From: Bifiguratus adelaidae
Lineage: Eukaryota; Mucoromycota; Endogonomycetes; Endogonales
Assembly: GCA_002261195.1 (NCBI GenBank)
Contig: MVBO01000001.1
Location: 322,051-386,050, forward strand
DNA: 64,000 nucleotides
Reading direction: 5' to 3'
The notes beneath the pieces were generated by a model. The model saw nothing but the letters and a program-made list of their open reading frames with translations. It was not told the origin of the DNA and did not search any database. Of the stretch, positions 1 to 13,406 are shown piece after piece. The position numbers and the translations under genes are program-made. How positions within the stretch are numbered: the stretch's first letter is position 1; each line of letters begins with the position of its first letter.

Positions 1-2333
1 TGGGTCCGGAGGGTCCAATGACCTTTGACGCCAATGGGGATGTGACGAGCGGCAACTTTGTGATTTATAACGTGCAAAATGGAGATCCCATTACTGTTGG
101 CACGTCGTCTAACGGCACTCTCAACATCACGGGAAATATCCTATATGGTGGTGGTACCACAGTGGTAAGGTTTATCGAAATGCTTTAGTCTTTAATATAC
201 CCATGCTGTTGTTGCAGATTCCCGCCGATGCACCACCAAGTCAGGCCGTCAATCCCGGCCTGACTTCAGCGCCTGGACTGGTCCTTGTCGTCATTACTGG
301 TCTAGGCGTGATGGTTGCCTTGGGATTGATTGCTCTAGTTGCTGCGTTTCGAAAAGTGCCGACCTTCAAGGCGTCGAGGTAAGTCCTTACTTGCACGACA
401 CTTTCAGATGTTGCTAATGTGCTCCTTTTCAGTCCTTTGTTTTGTATCTTGGAGCTCTTGGGCTGCATCTTCACCTTTGTTTCTGTCCTTTGGACTATCC
501 TATTGCCTTCTGCGTCCATTTGTTATATGCGGCCCATATTTCTAAACTTTGGTTTCTTGCTGGCTATCGGGTAAGTTCTTGTTGAACCAACTCTGCATTT
601 TGATTCCAAATGAATGCTCACCGTAAAATGAGTAGTAATGTGGTGGCGAAGAACTTTCGCGTGTATCGCATCTATCACAACGTGCTGCTCAACCGCACCG
701 TCATCACCGATAAACAACTGATCAAGGTCTCGGGAGTTCTTATTGTCCTTGGCATGGTAAGTCTAGTCCAGACGGAGATGCATTCGCATCTTCTCATTGT
801 TACATAGACATTCACGCTACTCTACGTCTTGATCTCTCCACCGAGACCATACTATACCAAGATAGACGCCATGAATCATTTCGAAACCTGCAAAGCCGAC
901 AATCCCTCAAGTACGCTCTTCGTCATCAACACCATATATAACGGAGGTCTCTTACTCTATGCTGCTTACCTGGCTTTTCGAACAAGGACGGCAGGATCTA
1001 CCTACAAAGAATGCAAACAGATTGCATTTTCAGTTTAGTAAGTGACCATATTGACGATCCATTTGCCTGCTTGACTGACGTGATCCTAGCAATATCGTTC
1101 TGTGTGCCATCATTGCATTTCCAATCTCCATGCTGGCCATCTCCGAGTATTTGGCGCAATTCTTTGTAGTTACCATATGCATACTTTGGGCGACTTGGTT
1201 CACCATGTTAGCTCTCTTCTCACCAAAGGTCTATAGTCTTTGGAAAATGAGGAAAGGTCTAGTGCACTTCAATCAAGTCGGCTCCGCGCAAGGCCAAATG
1301 CCTCTCATTGTCGATTCCTTTACAAACGGAGAAATCTTGAACTTGGAGCAAATGCTATATCGAAGTCAGTTGCCAAATCAATATGGTCGTAAAGGGAGTC
1401 TCGGCAGTGTGAGCATAAGTGCGGAGAAGACCCTCCATGATGGCATGGAAGCGATCACCGAAGCCCATGGGGGTACCGTACCGGTGCAGCGACGGCTTCG
1501 CTGGTTCCCTTTCCTTTCTGCCTGGGAGATGCAGCATGTCATCGTGTTTCCTCAACAGGAGTACTTTTCTTGCTTTTCGGTACGTATTGAAGAAGGGCCA
1601 TTGAGTACAAATGGATGAGTATATGACTGAATATTCCTGATAGACCGAGTCAAAGAGAGGCAGTATCTATTTATATAGTCAAGCTTCAGTCTACAGCAAC
1701 CAACAAGATCAATACGTTCTCAAGGTCCATGGACTGGGTTTCCGAGACTACCTTATCCAAGTTGAAAGCTTGGATGCCCTTCAGCGATGGAAAGCACTCT
1801 TCAATCGCCAGCGAAATGAAAACTTTTCGAGTATTTGCAATGACCGACCCGTGTCAGAGGTATGCTCTGGCTACTCGACTGCCTCATACTTCCCACCTGG
1901 ACTCAAAGGGGTTGGCAAAAGGTCAGTCCATCATAGGCCGCCCATGCCCAATATGCAAGATGATCCAGATGCCGTCTCGGAATTGGTGAACGTGCCTCTG
2001 CAAGCCGATACGTCCTCTCTTCACCCACTTGCCAATATATCATCCATCTCACAACCTGATTCAGCTGTCGCAGCCGATAGCAAACATACCAGCATGAATG
2101 GTAGCAGCTATCCTTTGACCAGCTTGGAACCCAACAGGAGGTTTGATCCGGTTCAGCGACCGGCTCCCAATTTCCCTAGTCAACATCCCCTCAGTCCCAC
2201 CTACGATCCATTTGATTCTTATATGTCCAGCGACTACGACTCCGATATCTCAAATCTGTATTCATCTAGACGCAATTACGAAGCACTTAGACGTGGTTCT
2301 CTATTATCCCAAGGCTCAATGCCAGATACATAG
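1..2333 (+). CDS. Class C (GABA-B-like) GPCR with C-terminal PH-like domain, 5' partial
   Basis: Seven exons are visible: 1-164, 218-378, 433-570, 636-756, 808-1037, 1090-1579 and 1644-2333. They give 663 residues, and the 5' end runs off the window. The first residues (motif FDANGD, then YNVQNG) look like the end of a periplasmic-binding-type ligand domain, as in class C receptors. A seven-helix region follows, with the family-typical FRVYRI loop, a conserved extracellular Cys (ASICY) and a terminal helix before KMRKG. After the membrane part, residues encoded at about 1495-1830 read like a PH domain ending in a Trp-containing helix (QRWKALF). A Ser/Pro-rich tail of about 170 residues closes the protein. 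Expected role: plasma-membrane nutrient or amino-acid sensing through G proteins. The receptor assignment is firm; the PH call is inference. Confidence 0.82.
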
Positions 2334-2424
2334 TCATCTGTCCCAGATCGCTATCGAAAAAGCGATTGTCTGTGCTTTTACACAATGTAAAATCTAGTGT
2401 ACATGTGATGATACAATGAACGAC

Positions 2425-3552
2425 TTAAAAGTCTACCCCCTCAAGAGCTAATGCGCGGATTGTCAAGCTAAGCTCCTCTTCATCGCCGGATTCATCCTCA
2501 AGAAGGAGACCAAGATCATCCTCTGTGTCATAATCGTCATCGTCGTCCAAATCATACTCTCCGGAAAAGACATAACGAGCTTTCACGCCGACAGCATCTT
2601 GACGTGCCCTTTCCGGCTTTTTTAGCGCATTTTCTTGCTTTCGTAGGCTCTCATTCTCCTTCATCTCCTTGTTGCGTTCACTTGTTGTTCGCGGCCGCCG
2701 ATTCTTGTCCAACAATTCTCCCAAAAGCTCTGTACGATTCCGATGAGTAATGCTATTTCGCAGACACCAAACAGAAAACACCCACCTTCTTTTCGCCGGC
2801 GATAATCTTCCTTTTCTCGCGCCCGCTTGTCCACATTCCCCTTCTCTCGTTCCATGGCCACGCGATCCATTTCAAGATTGGTGAATTTCAATTTCAGGAT
2901 CGGGTGCACGTCGAATGGCACTTGTCCGCCCCATAACCAAGGAGGTATTCGTCGTGGAATGACAATCTCTACTTTGTTGAATCGCTCAATGAATTCGCTC
3001 TCGTCGGAAGAAAGTCCAGACGTCCTTAGATAACTTGAACATGTCGTATAAGTCTATCGTTCACGTCGACATTTGAAAGCATTCACGACTTACTGGCTGT
3101 ACTCTATAAAAGTGCTGGCTAGAGTCCACAGCTGCAAGCGTCGCATGCAAGCAATGACGAGGCCAGTGACATTAGAGCCATCCAGGCAATGAAGATAGAG
3201 AGGATGATGATCTGGATTGATGATGTATTGAATGGCTAGTACGGTGCGTTTGTAGGTAAGCGGCACATTGTCCTCCTTCCACCGATCCACTTGCAAATGA
3301 ATGCATTCAATCTTGTTCCCTTTGCAAAAGTCTCGAGCCGCGTCATCAAGCGGACTGGGCGTCAGTGATAGAAAGGTGCGAAGTTTGAGCCTAATCGTGG
3401 TCAACATGCGACAGGCGGACAAAAACAACCTTACAACCCTACCTCTTGAGAAAGCGAAGGTTGCGTTGCTTAGGATAGGCTCCCCTAAACAAGCCTTCTT
3501 CTACTATAGCAAACCGGAATGGCGGACTAAGCAGCTCATCGCTATTCCACAT
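2425..3552 (-). CDS. OCA/SIW14-type tyrosine phosphatase-like protein
   Basis: Four exons (3552-3443, 3390-3094, 3033-2786, 2729-2425) give 319 residues. The N-terminal half matches the fungal Oca/Siw14 dual-specificity phosphatase-like family: FRFAIVEEGLFRGAYP, then LKLRTFLSLTP, then the P-loop HCLDGSNVTG and RRLQLW. In the Cys-x5-Arg signature the Cys is present but the Arg position holds Val, so catalysis is doubtful. The C-terminal half is a charged helix followed by an acidic DDDDDYDTEDD stretch. Family members act in oxidant-induced arrest and inositol-pyrophosphate signalling in yeast. An upstream in-frame ATG at 3576 would add eight residues and overlap the neighbouring gene's start codon. 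The exact OCA paralogue is not resolved. Confidence 0.8.
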
Positions 3553-3574
3553 GCTTAATTTCTTGCCTTTCACC

Positions 3575-4446
3575 ATGCAAGACTTTATCGTGTGGATAGA
3601 CTGCGAGGTAAGGATGGCAAAGAACGTGCGCGTTCTCTAGGATTAGTTATCCATTGACTTGGTCAGATGACGGGTCTTGATATCGAAAAGGATCACTTGA
3701 TCGAGATTGCGGTATTGATTACAGACAAGGATCTCAACGTTGTTGCCCAAGTAAGCTGTTGACACTATTTGATGGGGTCTATGAGAATATTATTCCTCAT
3801 AATATGGACAATAGGGTCCAGAGATTGTCATCCATCAATCGGAAGAGGTGATGAACAACATGAACGGCAAGTATATAGTCCATTTCGATCCGTATGGCTC
3901 ACCATTTCATCTAGATTGGTGTAAAACGCATCATGGCGAGGCAAGTCCTATTCGATCTACAACCGCTACTACATCGTCTAATCCTTGCCTCTACATGCAG
4001 TCTGGCTTGACAGCAAAAGTATTGGCATCCTCGATTGATATAGCTCAAGCCGAAGAGCAAGTGCTGCAATTCATCCAACACCACGTACCTAGTCCGGGGA
4101 TGGCTCCTCTCGCTGGAAACACTGTTCACACCGATAAACGGTTCTTGGAAAAGGAGATGCCTCGGATTGTCAAATGGCTTCATTATCGTATCATTGGTAA
4201 GCGTCACGTTGTTGGAGAATTCTGTTAATGGCGATGTTGCTAGATGTCAGTACGGTGAAGGAATTGACGCGTCGATGGCACGTGGTTCTCGTCACTCTCT
4301 GCTTGCCGATATTGACAAAGTCCACTAGGTATCCTGATCTGCCGAAAATGAACAAGAAAGAAGTGCATCGAGCTATGGATGACATCAAGGAAAGTATCGA
4401 GGAGCTTCGCTATTACCGGCAACATGTATTTGTCAAAGGTCCATAA
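3575..4446 (+). CDS. REX2: Oligoribonuclease (3'-5' exoribonuclease, REX2/Orn family)
   Basis: Seven exons (3575-3607, 3667-3750, 3815-3866, 3915-3940, 4001-4196, 4244-4277, 4329-4446) give 180 residues, the usual family length. DEDDh exonuclease landmarks are all present: WIDCEMTGLD, then DWCKTHHG, then [11 protein letters not shown], then [13 protein letters not shown], then [11 protein letters not shown]. The enzyme degrades 2-5-mer RNA to mononucleotides, in mitochondria and cytosol in eukaryotes. Three of the six introns (3867-3914, 3941-4000, 4278-4328) need GC donors to restore the conserved sequence. The start is the first ATG in a CACCATG context, 22 nt from the divergent OCA-type start. 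Its stop lies 49 nt from the convergent kinase stop. Confidence 0.93.
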
Positions 4447-4495
4447 GATACAAGAATTGAAACGTGACAAGGTAGATTATGTTGACAAACAGGTA

Positions 4496-7352
4496 TTATT
4501 GTAGCTTTACACGTTTGAACCCATCATCAAGACATTCAAGCCAATGCATGACTTCGTCAAGACTTTGTATGCATTCTTGTTCGATTGCTTTTGTTGTGTT
4601 GATGGTGGACAAATTGAGTGGTCGGGTATCCGGGACTGCCATGGCTTGTTCGTTGGGGCTGCCGGCCAAGACAAAATTTAGGATAGGCATGGTCGGAGAG
4701 CGCTGGTATTTAGCGGTCGTCGGAGAGGCAGGATTTTGGGAGCTCGAGTCATCGGCCGATTGCTGCCATGGCACAGATCAGATAATGCATCGACATATCC
4801 ATTCAATGACTTACTTTGATGGGCGTAGGCTTGCCAAGAGGCGACTGCTCATATCTACCATGGACATGAGCGTCTTCCGAAGAGTCTTGATGAAACGAGC
4901 CACTGGGCGTCAATGGTTTATGGGTTAAGGTACCCTCCTCAGCGTGTCCCGCGACGCTTCCACTACGTTCTTTGCGATGATTCACTGGGGTTGACTGTTG
5001 ATGAGATGGGAAAAATGAAACCTGCGACATGGTGGTATGATGACCGTGAGTGTGTCCCGACGCAGAAATGTCATCATGGTTCTCGTGATCACGGTGACGA
5101 ACATACTGCTCGGTGGCATGTCTGCCATGTTGTATGTGACGGACAGAATCCTCTGCATCGTCATGTCGAACATCATCCGTGTCTTTGTGATGCGCTTGAA
5201 ATCTGCCGTTGGGTGGCCGGTCTCCAGCAAGATCAGGCGGCGATATGCCGCTCGGAGTCAAGGGTTTGTGAGTGGTGGTCCTGGCGCTCGGAGAGATAGG
5301 TGAGTGGGCTCGATTCGTCTGTGCAGGCAATGGAGGCAGCAAATTGCGTTGCCGGGCCCGTTCTATACCGTCATCGTGATGAACATTTTGGTGAGGTGAG
5401 AGAGGAGTATAGGTGGGTCGATTGCTTTGTTGCGTGCTTGGTAGAGTATTTGCTGTCTCTTCGGGTACATTAGAGGTGATTTTTGGTGCCATCAATTCGG
5501 ACGCCTGAGGGACAAAAGAGAGCAATCAGCAAAAGAATACTACCATGTCCAAGCAATATGCCTACCGAGTGTGCTTTCACTGGTGGTTGGTGTGGTAAGT
5601 TGGATGGCATGGATGATGTGAGAGGGAACCGATCGTGAAAATGTACGTTGTCGTCAGCAAAGGTTGTGGGTGTGGTTGTCTTTGACGGAGTTTTGGGTGC
5701 ATTGGGTGCATTAGGTATATTTTGGCTTTGAGCAGATTTCGTATCGATAAACATTCTCACCAGCGGATGTGTGTCGGAATAGCTGCGCTGATAGGTCATT
5801 CCATTCAAAACTAGTGGATTGGTGTTCGCGCTCGTTGACTGTGGCCTTATGGTCTCATCTCTGTCGTGCTTAGCTTTTCTCGCTGGCTTCGCGTTCTCTT
5901 CGTCGGGAAAGGCATTGACAGATCGTCTTTCACTTCGAATGGTCTATACGTAGCTTAATGGTTGCATCTCATTGCCAGTCTGGCGTCTCGTTACTCACGT
6001 CAAATTCCCATCCATCATCGCCTTGGTCAAAGTTTTGCAACGGAAGGTCGTCATCCTCACTGCAGAGAGAAATTGAGCGACGCATACCACAATGCTTGAC
6101 TGCCACTTACCTGCCAGAGTTTTCTCCATTGATTAAGGATTGGCGATATTCGGAAGACTTCTTATACTGCTCATAACGCGTGATAAGCTCACGGAGGGTC
6201 GCTGTGGGTGTCTTGGCAAAATTCTTGATGAAGCGAGCCTTCATTAGGTCATCCGCGTACGGCCGCTGAGCAAAGCAAACATACGTCAAGGCATGCACAT
6301 CGTCTACATGTCTATACCTACCGTTTCAGGATCCTTTGATAAGCAGAGCTGGACGAATTCTTTCATAGGGCTCGTAAAAGGTCCATCCAGCTGTGGAGGA
6401 TCCGAGCGAGGAATGAGAAATATGGCACGCATGGCATCATTCTCTGCATAAGGCGGATTCCCCTTTGCAATTTCGTAGATTGTGATACCTAAACTCCAAA
6501 TATCCGCCTACAGTGCCGCACATGAGTTGTCAAGGTTACAAATTGCCATGCCTGACTTACCTTGCAATCATACTGAGACCCTTCCATAATCACTTCAGGT
6601 GCCATCCAATAACTAAGTAGCTGCCATGAGCAGGGCCTCTATTCGATACTAGATTACTTACGGAGTGCCGACGAAGGAATTGCGCTTCAATTGCTGAACG
6701 CTTGTCTGGCCCGCAACTCCGAAATCACACAATTGTACATTGCCAGCCTCGGTCAGCAAGATGTTGGCCGCTAAGAGCGAGGTCAGCGTCTACTACATGT
6801 CTCGAGCAAGGAAGCATACCTTTGATGTCTCGATGGATAATGTTGTTCTTGTGCAGGTAACTCAGGGCGGAGAGGACCTCCCTGGCAACGACAGCTATGC
6901 AGCGCTCGTCCAGCTTCCCAGCTTGCATCTAGGGATGGTCAGCAGGCCTCTACCGCAGTGCATAGCACTCACCAGTCGCCTTATACTCCCACCAGCAGCA
7001 TAGTCCATGACAATCCATAGCCGTGTTCCGTTTAGAACACTGCCATGGTACCGAGTGATATTCTGGGATTCAGCATGCTTGAGCTGCGACAAGAGGGCGA
7101 TTTCCTTCTGAATGTCGGCAACATCGTCGTGTTCCGTGTCGAGGTTCAGCACCTTGATGGCAACCACTTGATGCGTCACATTGTCCACGCTGAGAGTGTT
7201 CCATTTGAGCCGACGTGAATGTACGCATGTCTTGTCACCGTCACCTACCCTCGATACACGGAACCGTAAGCTCCTTTACCCACTCGCTCAAGCTTTGTAT
7301 AACGCTTTGCACTCAACGCATCCGGTCTACTCTCTGTTATTTGACGTTGCAT
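4496..7352 (-). CDS. STE20-family GCK-III protein kinase (Nak1/Kic1/Sid1-like)
   Basis: Eleven exons (7352-7249, 7189-6973, 6928-6820, 6770-6662, 6612-6561, 6507-6322, 6265-6111, 6059-5999, 5943-5566, 5504-4815, 4762-4496) give 775 residues. The kinase domain sits at about residues 18-270: glycine loop [38 protein letters not shown] and GTPYWMAPEV, all typical of germinal-centre kinase III. The long C-terminal half is low complexity with His/Asp/Pro-rich segments and ends in a short helical region. Fungal relatives act in the RAM/SIN polarity and septation networks. Its ATG lies 15 nt after the stop of the next kinase upstream and is in the same frame, so its promoter must lie inside that gene unless the two are co-transcribed. 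Confidence 0.88.
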
Positions 7353-7367
7353 GCGCAAGAAGCAATT

Positions 7368-9610
<2,243 letters not shown>

Positions 9611-10480
9611 AGGTAATATTGTATGCAGACGTTTTGGGGCTTCTTGAGATCAACAATCAAGGTTTTGGGAGTTAGCAGCGTGAACAAGTGCTCATAGACC
9701 AGTGGTGGTACGTAACGGCCCAAAGGAAAAGCAATGGTAGCGCACGACAGTGCCAAAGGACCAGCGTGAAATCATTGCCTTAAAAGGAAGGTAACCTGAA
9801 TTGTCCAAAAAAGGCAATTCTCGCTGGGTCAGGGTTTCAAAGCCCACGTATTCGATCGCTTTGTCATCGACACCCATTCCCCACACGGTATCGACCATCG
9901 GGCACATGCTATTATTGTCTGATGGATTGTCCAAGCGCACAATATATAAGTATACATGAGGCAATAGTTAACGCAAGCAATTAGCCTGAGAAAGGTCTTA
10001 GTCACTGCTCTATGGCGATAATCCAGTCGCGCATGATGTCACGGTCACTAATGAATTAAGTGACACCATGCCGACAGGTTTGCGTGTTTGTGATAAGAAG
10101 CTCCCTTCGCAAATTGGGTTCTATCTTTCCACTTTTGTTGCATAGAGGAGAACGCAGGGCTTGCTGTGGTCGCTCAACGTGTTTGTTCAGTTGTCAGTGT
10201 CTTATTATCGGTTCACCCTTGATACGCTATTTCTCCGAGATATCGTTGCTGCGAATATTCTTGTACACAAGGAAAAACATAGCGAGCTCCAGGATTTTGT
10301 TGCGCATACTCGTATCGCATGTTCTTCAGCCTTCAGCGATCCTTCTGGCGTTTGTCCTGACGTAGCAGCCTCCTTTTTATCAAACTTGACAGTTTCGGAT
10401 ATATTGTTCAGCGCCCGACAGGTGTTGCATTGACATTTTGTCCCTTTCTTTCCTGGTGGCTCTTTACACCATCCTTCAGC
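9611..10480. other. Intergenic stretch with an unexplained minus-strand coding-like segment
   Basis: No gene is firmly supported here. On the minus strand an ATG at 10034 opens the peptide MRDWIIAIE. A GT-AG intron with its acceptor near 9912 would join this to a frame reading MCPMVDTVWGMGVDDKAIEY and on to a stop at 9692. The overlapping next frame (about 9756 downwards) encodes PLGRYVPPLVYEHLFTLL. The composition looks protein-like, but I recognise no family and the two frames do not join by a normal splice. It could be a short gene, a frameshifted relic or chance. The plus-strand reading frames here start with non-ATG codons and show no motif. The stretch also holds the promoters of the FHA kinase and the MFS gene. 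Confidence 0.3.
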
Positions 10481-12462
10481 ATGCCTACATATCCCTATGA
10501 TATGACACCATCTCCTACGTCGGATACACCGACCTTACGCGATGACGATGTTGATAATGTCGGAGAGTCCAGCGATTTCATTCAACAAACGGAAGAGACA
10601 CCATTACTGTCATCGGAGCCAGAAAACGTCGCAGAATCTGCAGTTCCTAACGATCGGCCATCACCTTATTGGATTATTGCCCCCATACTTATCGCAGGAG
10701 CTGCTATATCGTAAGTTACTGCCTCAAGGCGCATGGAAAAACGCTCACACTATATCAACAGCATGTTGCTCGCTCCACTCTTGCAATTTTACACGCAGTT
10801 GATATGTAATGAGTAGGTGCCTGTACCCTTTCTGTTTGCGACATACTCAAACGCTGGAATGATAGGCATTTTGCATCCTCCGAGATCGTCGGCATGAAGG
10901 CACCTAATGTTCCATATGAGCGATGTAACATTCCCGAAATTCAATCGCGAGTATCCGAGTTTCAGGCCATTATTTCTGTGCTTGAACATACGTGCTGTAA
11001 GTGGACGTGGATTGGCTCTTGCTATTGTGCTCATCGTGGTATCAGCCTTATTGGTCATGGCGCACTATGGGGCACTATCAGATCGCCTCGGCCGTCGCTA
11101 CGTAATGCGATTGTCGTGTCTAGGCAACCTCATTCACATCTCCTGCTTTGTCCTTACTGGTCTGTTTCAAGATTATGTTGGCATCTATCTCCTCTTTCTT
11201 GGCCCTGTCGCCAAGGGATTATTGGGCGGCGGTCAGGCAATGAGCGGCATTATGCATTCGTACGTATCGGATTGTACTGATGCCGCGACGAGAAGCATCT
11301 GGTTTGGGCGGTTTTATGGCATGATGTATCTAGGTATTGCCATCGGACCTTCGCTTGGAAGTTATCTGATCAAGGTAGGGTCAAGATTGTCAGGTGGAAG
11401 GAGAGACTAACGCGGGTAATAGCAATTTGGAAGTGTTCTCGTGCTCATTTACATTGCGTTTGTTGCCGATTTAGTCTTTCTACTCTACGTTTCCTTTGTT
11501 CTTCCAGAGTCTAATGAGAGAGTGCGACGACAACAGAAAGGGCTGTACGTCGAGCACACCGAAGAGCGTCCGGTATCCCCCGGTCCAAAGACCTTTTGGC
11601 AAAAAATCAATATTTTTGCTGCCTTTGGCATCTTCTTTCGCGTGCAATCGGAGCAAGCTTCGAGATACACCCTTCCGGTCTTGGCACTTGTCCATTTCCT
11701 GGTCATGCTGGTGTTCATGCCGCCTACTCTACTCTATGCTATGCTAAAGTTCCAATGGACTGCTTACGAAGGCGGTCTCTTCACGTCGTTCACTTCTCTT
11801 GCTCGTCTCATCGTCTTGCTTGGTATCCTTCCTGTCCTCGTCCGCCGCTTCAAGAAGCCAAAGCACATACCAGAGCGCGACGTTTTTGTACCCGATAATC
11901 TGGAGCACGAGGGCAATGACGACGCGCAATACGCCGAAATGATAGACCGCAAGACCAAGCGACGTCATATTCGATTTGATGCCTGGACTATGCGAGCCGG
12001 ATACTTTTTAGACGCCCTGGCTTTTGTGGGCTACGGTATCGCACCCAATGTCCCCACATTTTGCTTGGGTAAGTGGTCAATCATACCATGATCATCCATG
12101 CTAAGATTCGACCCAATATAGCTGGAGCTCTTCAAGCCTTCGCCATCCTATCCGCCCCCTCCTCCCGCGCTCTCTTCACCAACTTTGTCCCAGCTCATAA
12201 AGTAGGCGAACTCATGGGCTCTCTCGGCGCTCTGGACGCTTTTGCCGGCATTCTATCGCCCATCATCCTCAACACCATGTACGCGGCCACAGTCTCTACG
12301 ATTCCACAACTCGTCTTCTTTTTCGGTGCCAGTGTCTTGATCGTGGCTTCGCTCTTGACATTCTATATCAAACCAGCGGCAAGACATTCAAAGCGAAGAC
12401 GTAGCGAGCGCATGTTAAGCAAAGATCAAAGAGTGGTCTTTGACGGTTTAGGTGAAATGTAA
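10481..12462 (+). CDS. MFS transporter, DHA1/tetracycline-carrier-like
   Basis: Six exons (10481-10710, 10762-10812, 10866-10996, 11046-11374, 11423-12068, 12122-12462) give 575 residues. An acidic cytoplasmic N-tail (TPLLSSEPE) precedes about 12 membrane segments. The A-motif equivalent is GALSDRLGRRYVMRL between helices 2 and 3. Helix 5 carries GIAIGPSLGSYLIKQFG. A large charged central loop (about residues 285-420) separates the two halves. The second half contains ALQAFAILSAPSSRALFTNF. This pattern fits fungal proton-coupled drug or small-molecule carriers related to TetA/HIAT1; the substrate cannot be read. It heads a plus-strand run: the CSL4 start is only 36 nt past its stop. Confidence 0.85.
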
Positions 12463-12498
12463 TACTACGTAAAAACAAAATTTTGTGTATTGCAGGCC

Positions 12499-13217
12499 AT
12501 GCCTACCGTTGCTCCATCGACCGACATTGTCTTGCCTGGTCATCGTCTGGGACTTGTGACAGAGTATCAGTCTGGGGAAGGAACGTTTGTTCGACAAGGG
12601 CAGATTTATGCTTCACGATGTGGACATCGCGTGGAAGAACATGAACAAGAGGGCAAGGCTATATTACGGGTAGAGAGGAAGAAGGAAGGCACGGTGGTTC
12701 CAGAAGTCGGCAGCATTGTAAGTAGAGCGTTCTAAAAGGCTGAGGCCTTTGCTTATGAACGATGCAGGTCACGGGAAAGATTACGCGAGTCAGTCGGGTA
12801 CAGGCCAATGTAGCCATCATGATTGTAGGAGCAAAACCGTGTTTGGAAGACTTCGCGGGTATCATTAGGTCAGTGTTGCCGATCAATGTCAAACAATAGG
12901 CTCATGGACCATCTAGACAACCGGATATTCGGGCAACGGAAAAGGATCAAGCCAAGGTTTACAATGCCTTTCGACCTGGCGATATTGTTCGGGCCGAAGT
13001 GATCAGTTTAGGAGACGCAAAGAGCTATTACCTGTCTACAGCCAAGAATGAGCTTGGCGTGATATTTGCTAGAAGCGTAGCTGGTAAGCGAGTGCAGAAG
13101 GGTCTAAATGTTCGAGACTGATTTCTATTAGGCGTTCCAATGGTGCCCATATCATGGCAAGAAATGCAATGTCCTAAAACTAGAGTCATTGAATACCGGA
13201 AATGCGCCAAACCTTGA
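12499..13217 (+). CDS. CSL4: Exosome complex component CSL4
   Basis: Four exons (12499-12717, 12768-12868, 12917-13083, 13132-13217) give 190 residues. The order matches CSL4: an N-terminal domain (VLPGHRLGLVTEYQSGEGTF), an S1 RNA-binding fold (GSIVTGKITRVSRVQANV, then FRPGDIVRAEVISLGDAKSY), and a C-terminal zinc-ribbon-like end (ISWQEMQCPKT, then EYRKCAKP). It is a cap subunit of the RNA exosome, which processes and degrades RNA in nucleus and cytoplasm. The downstream gene starts 189 nt later on the same strand. Confidence is high because domain order and total length both fit. Confidence 0.93.
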
Positions 13218-13406
13218 TCATGCTTGTAGCTCAACGATCCTAGAACACTGTATCATAGACACAATGCAAATGTACCAAAAGCTTCCATTCCAAAGCGCGC
13301 AAAGGCTCGCGCAGCGTCTTTCTGCTCATTGTCCTAATTTGGATCACTTTGGCGAGTAGTGCGCGAATGCATGCAGGCCTGCTAATCAACGGTAAACTTT
13401 GTATTC

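Noticed and set aside
10060-10433. Plus-strand open frames before the MFS gene
   Set aside because: They begin at non-ATG codons, have no family resemblance, and no splice into the MFS start is needed.
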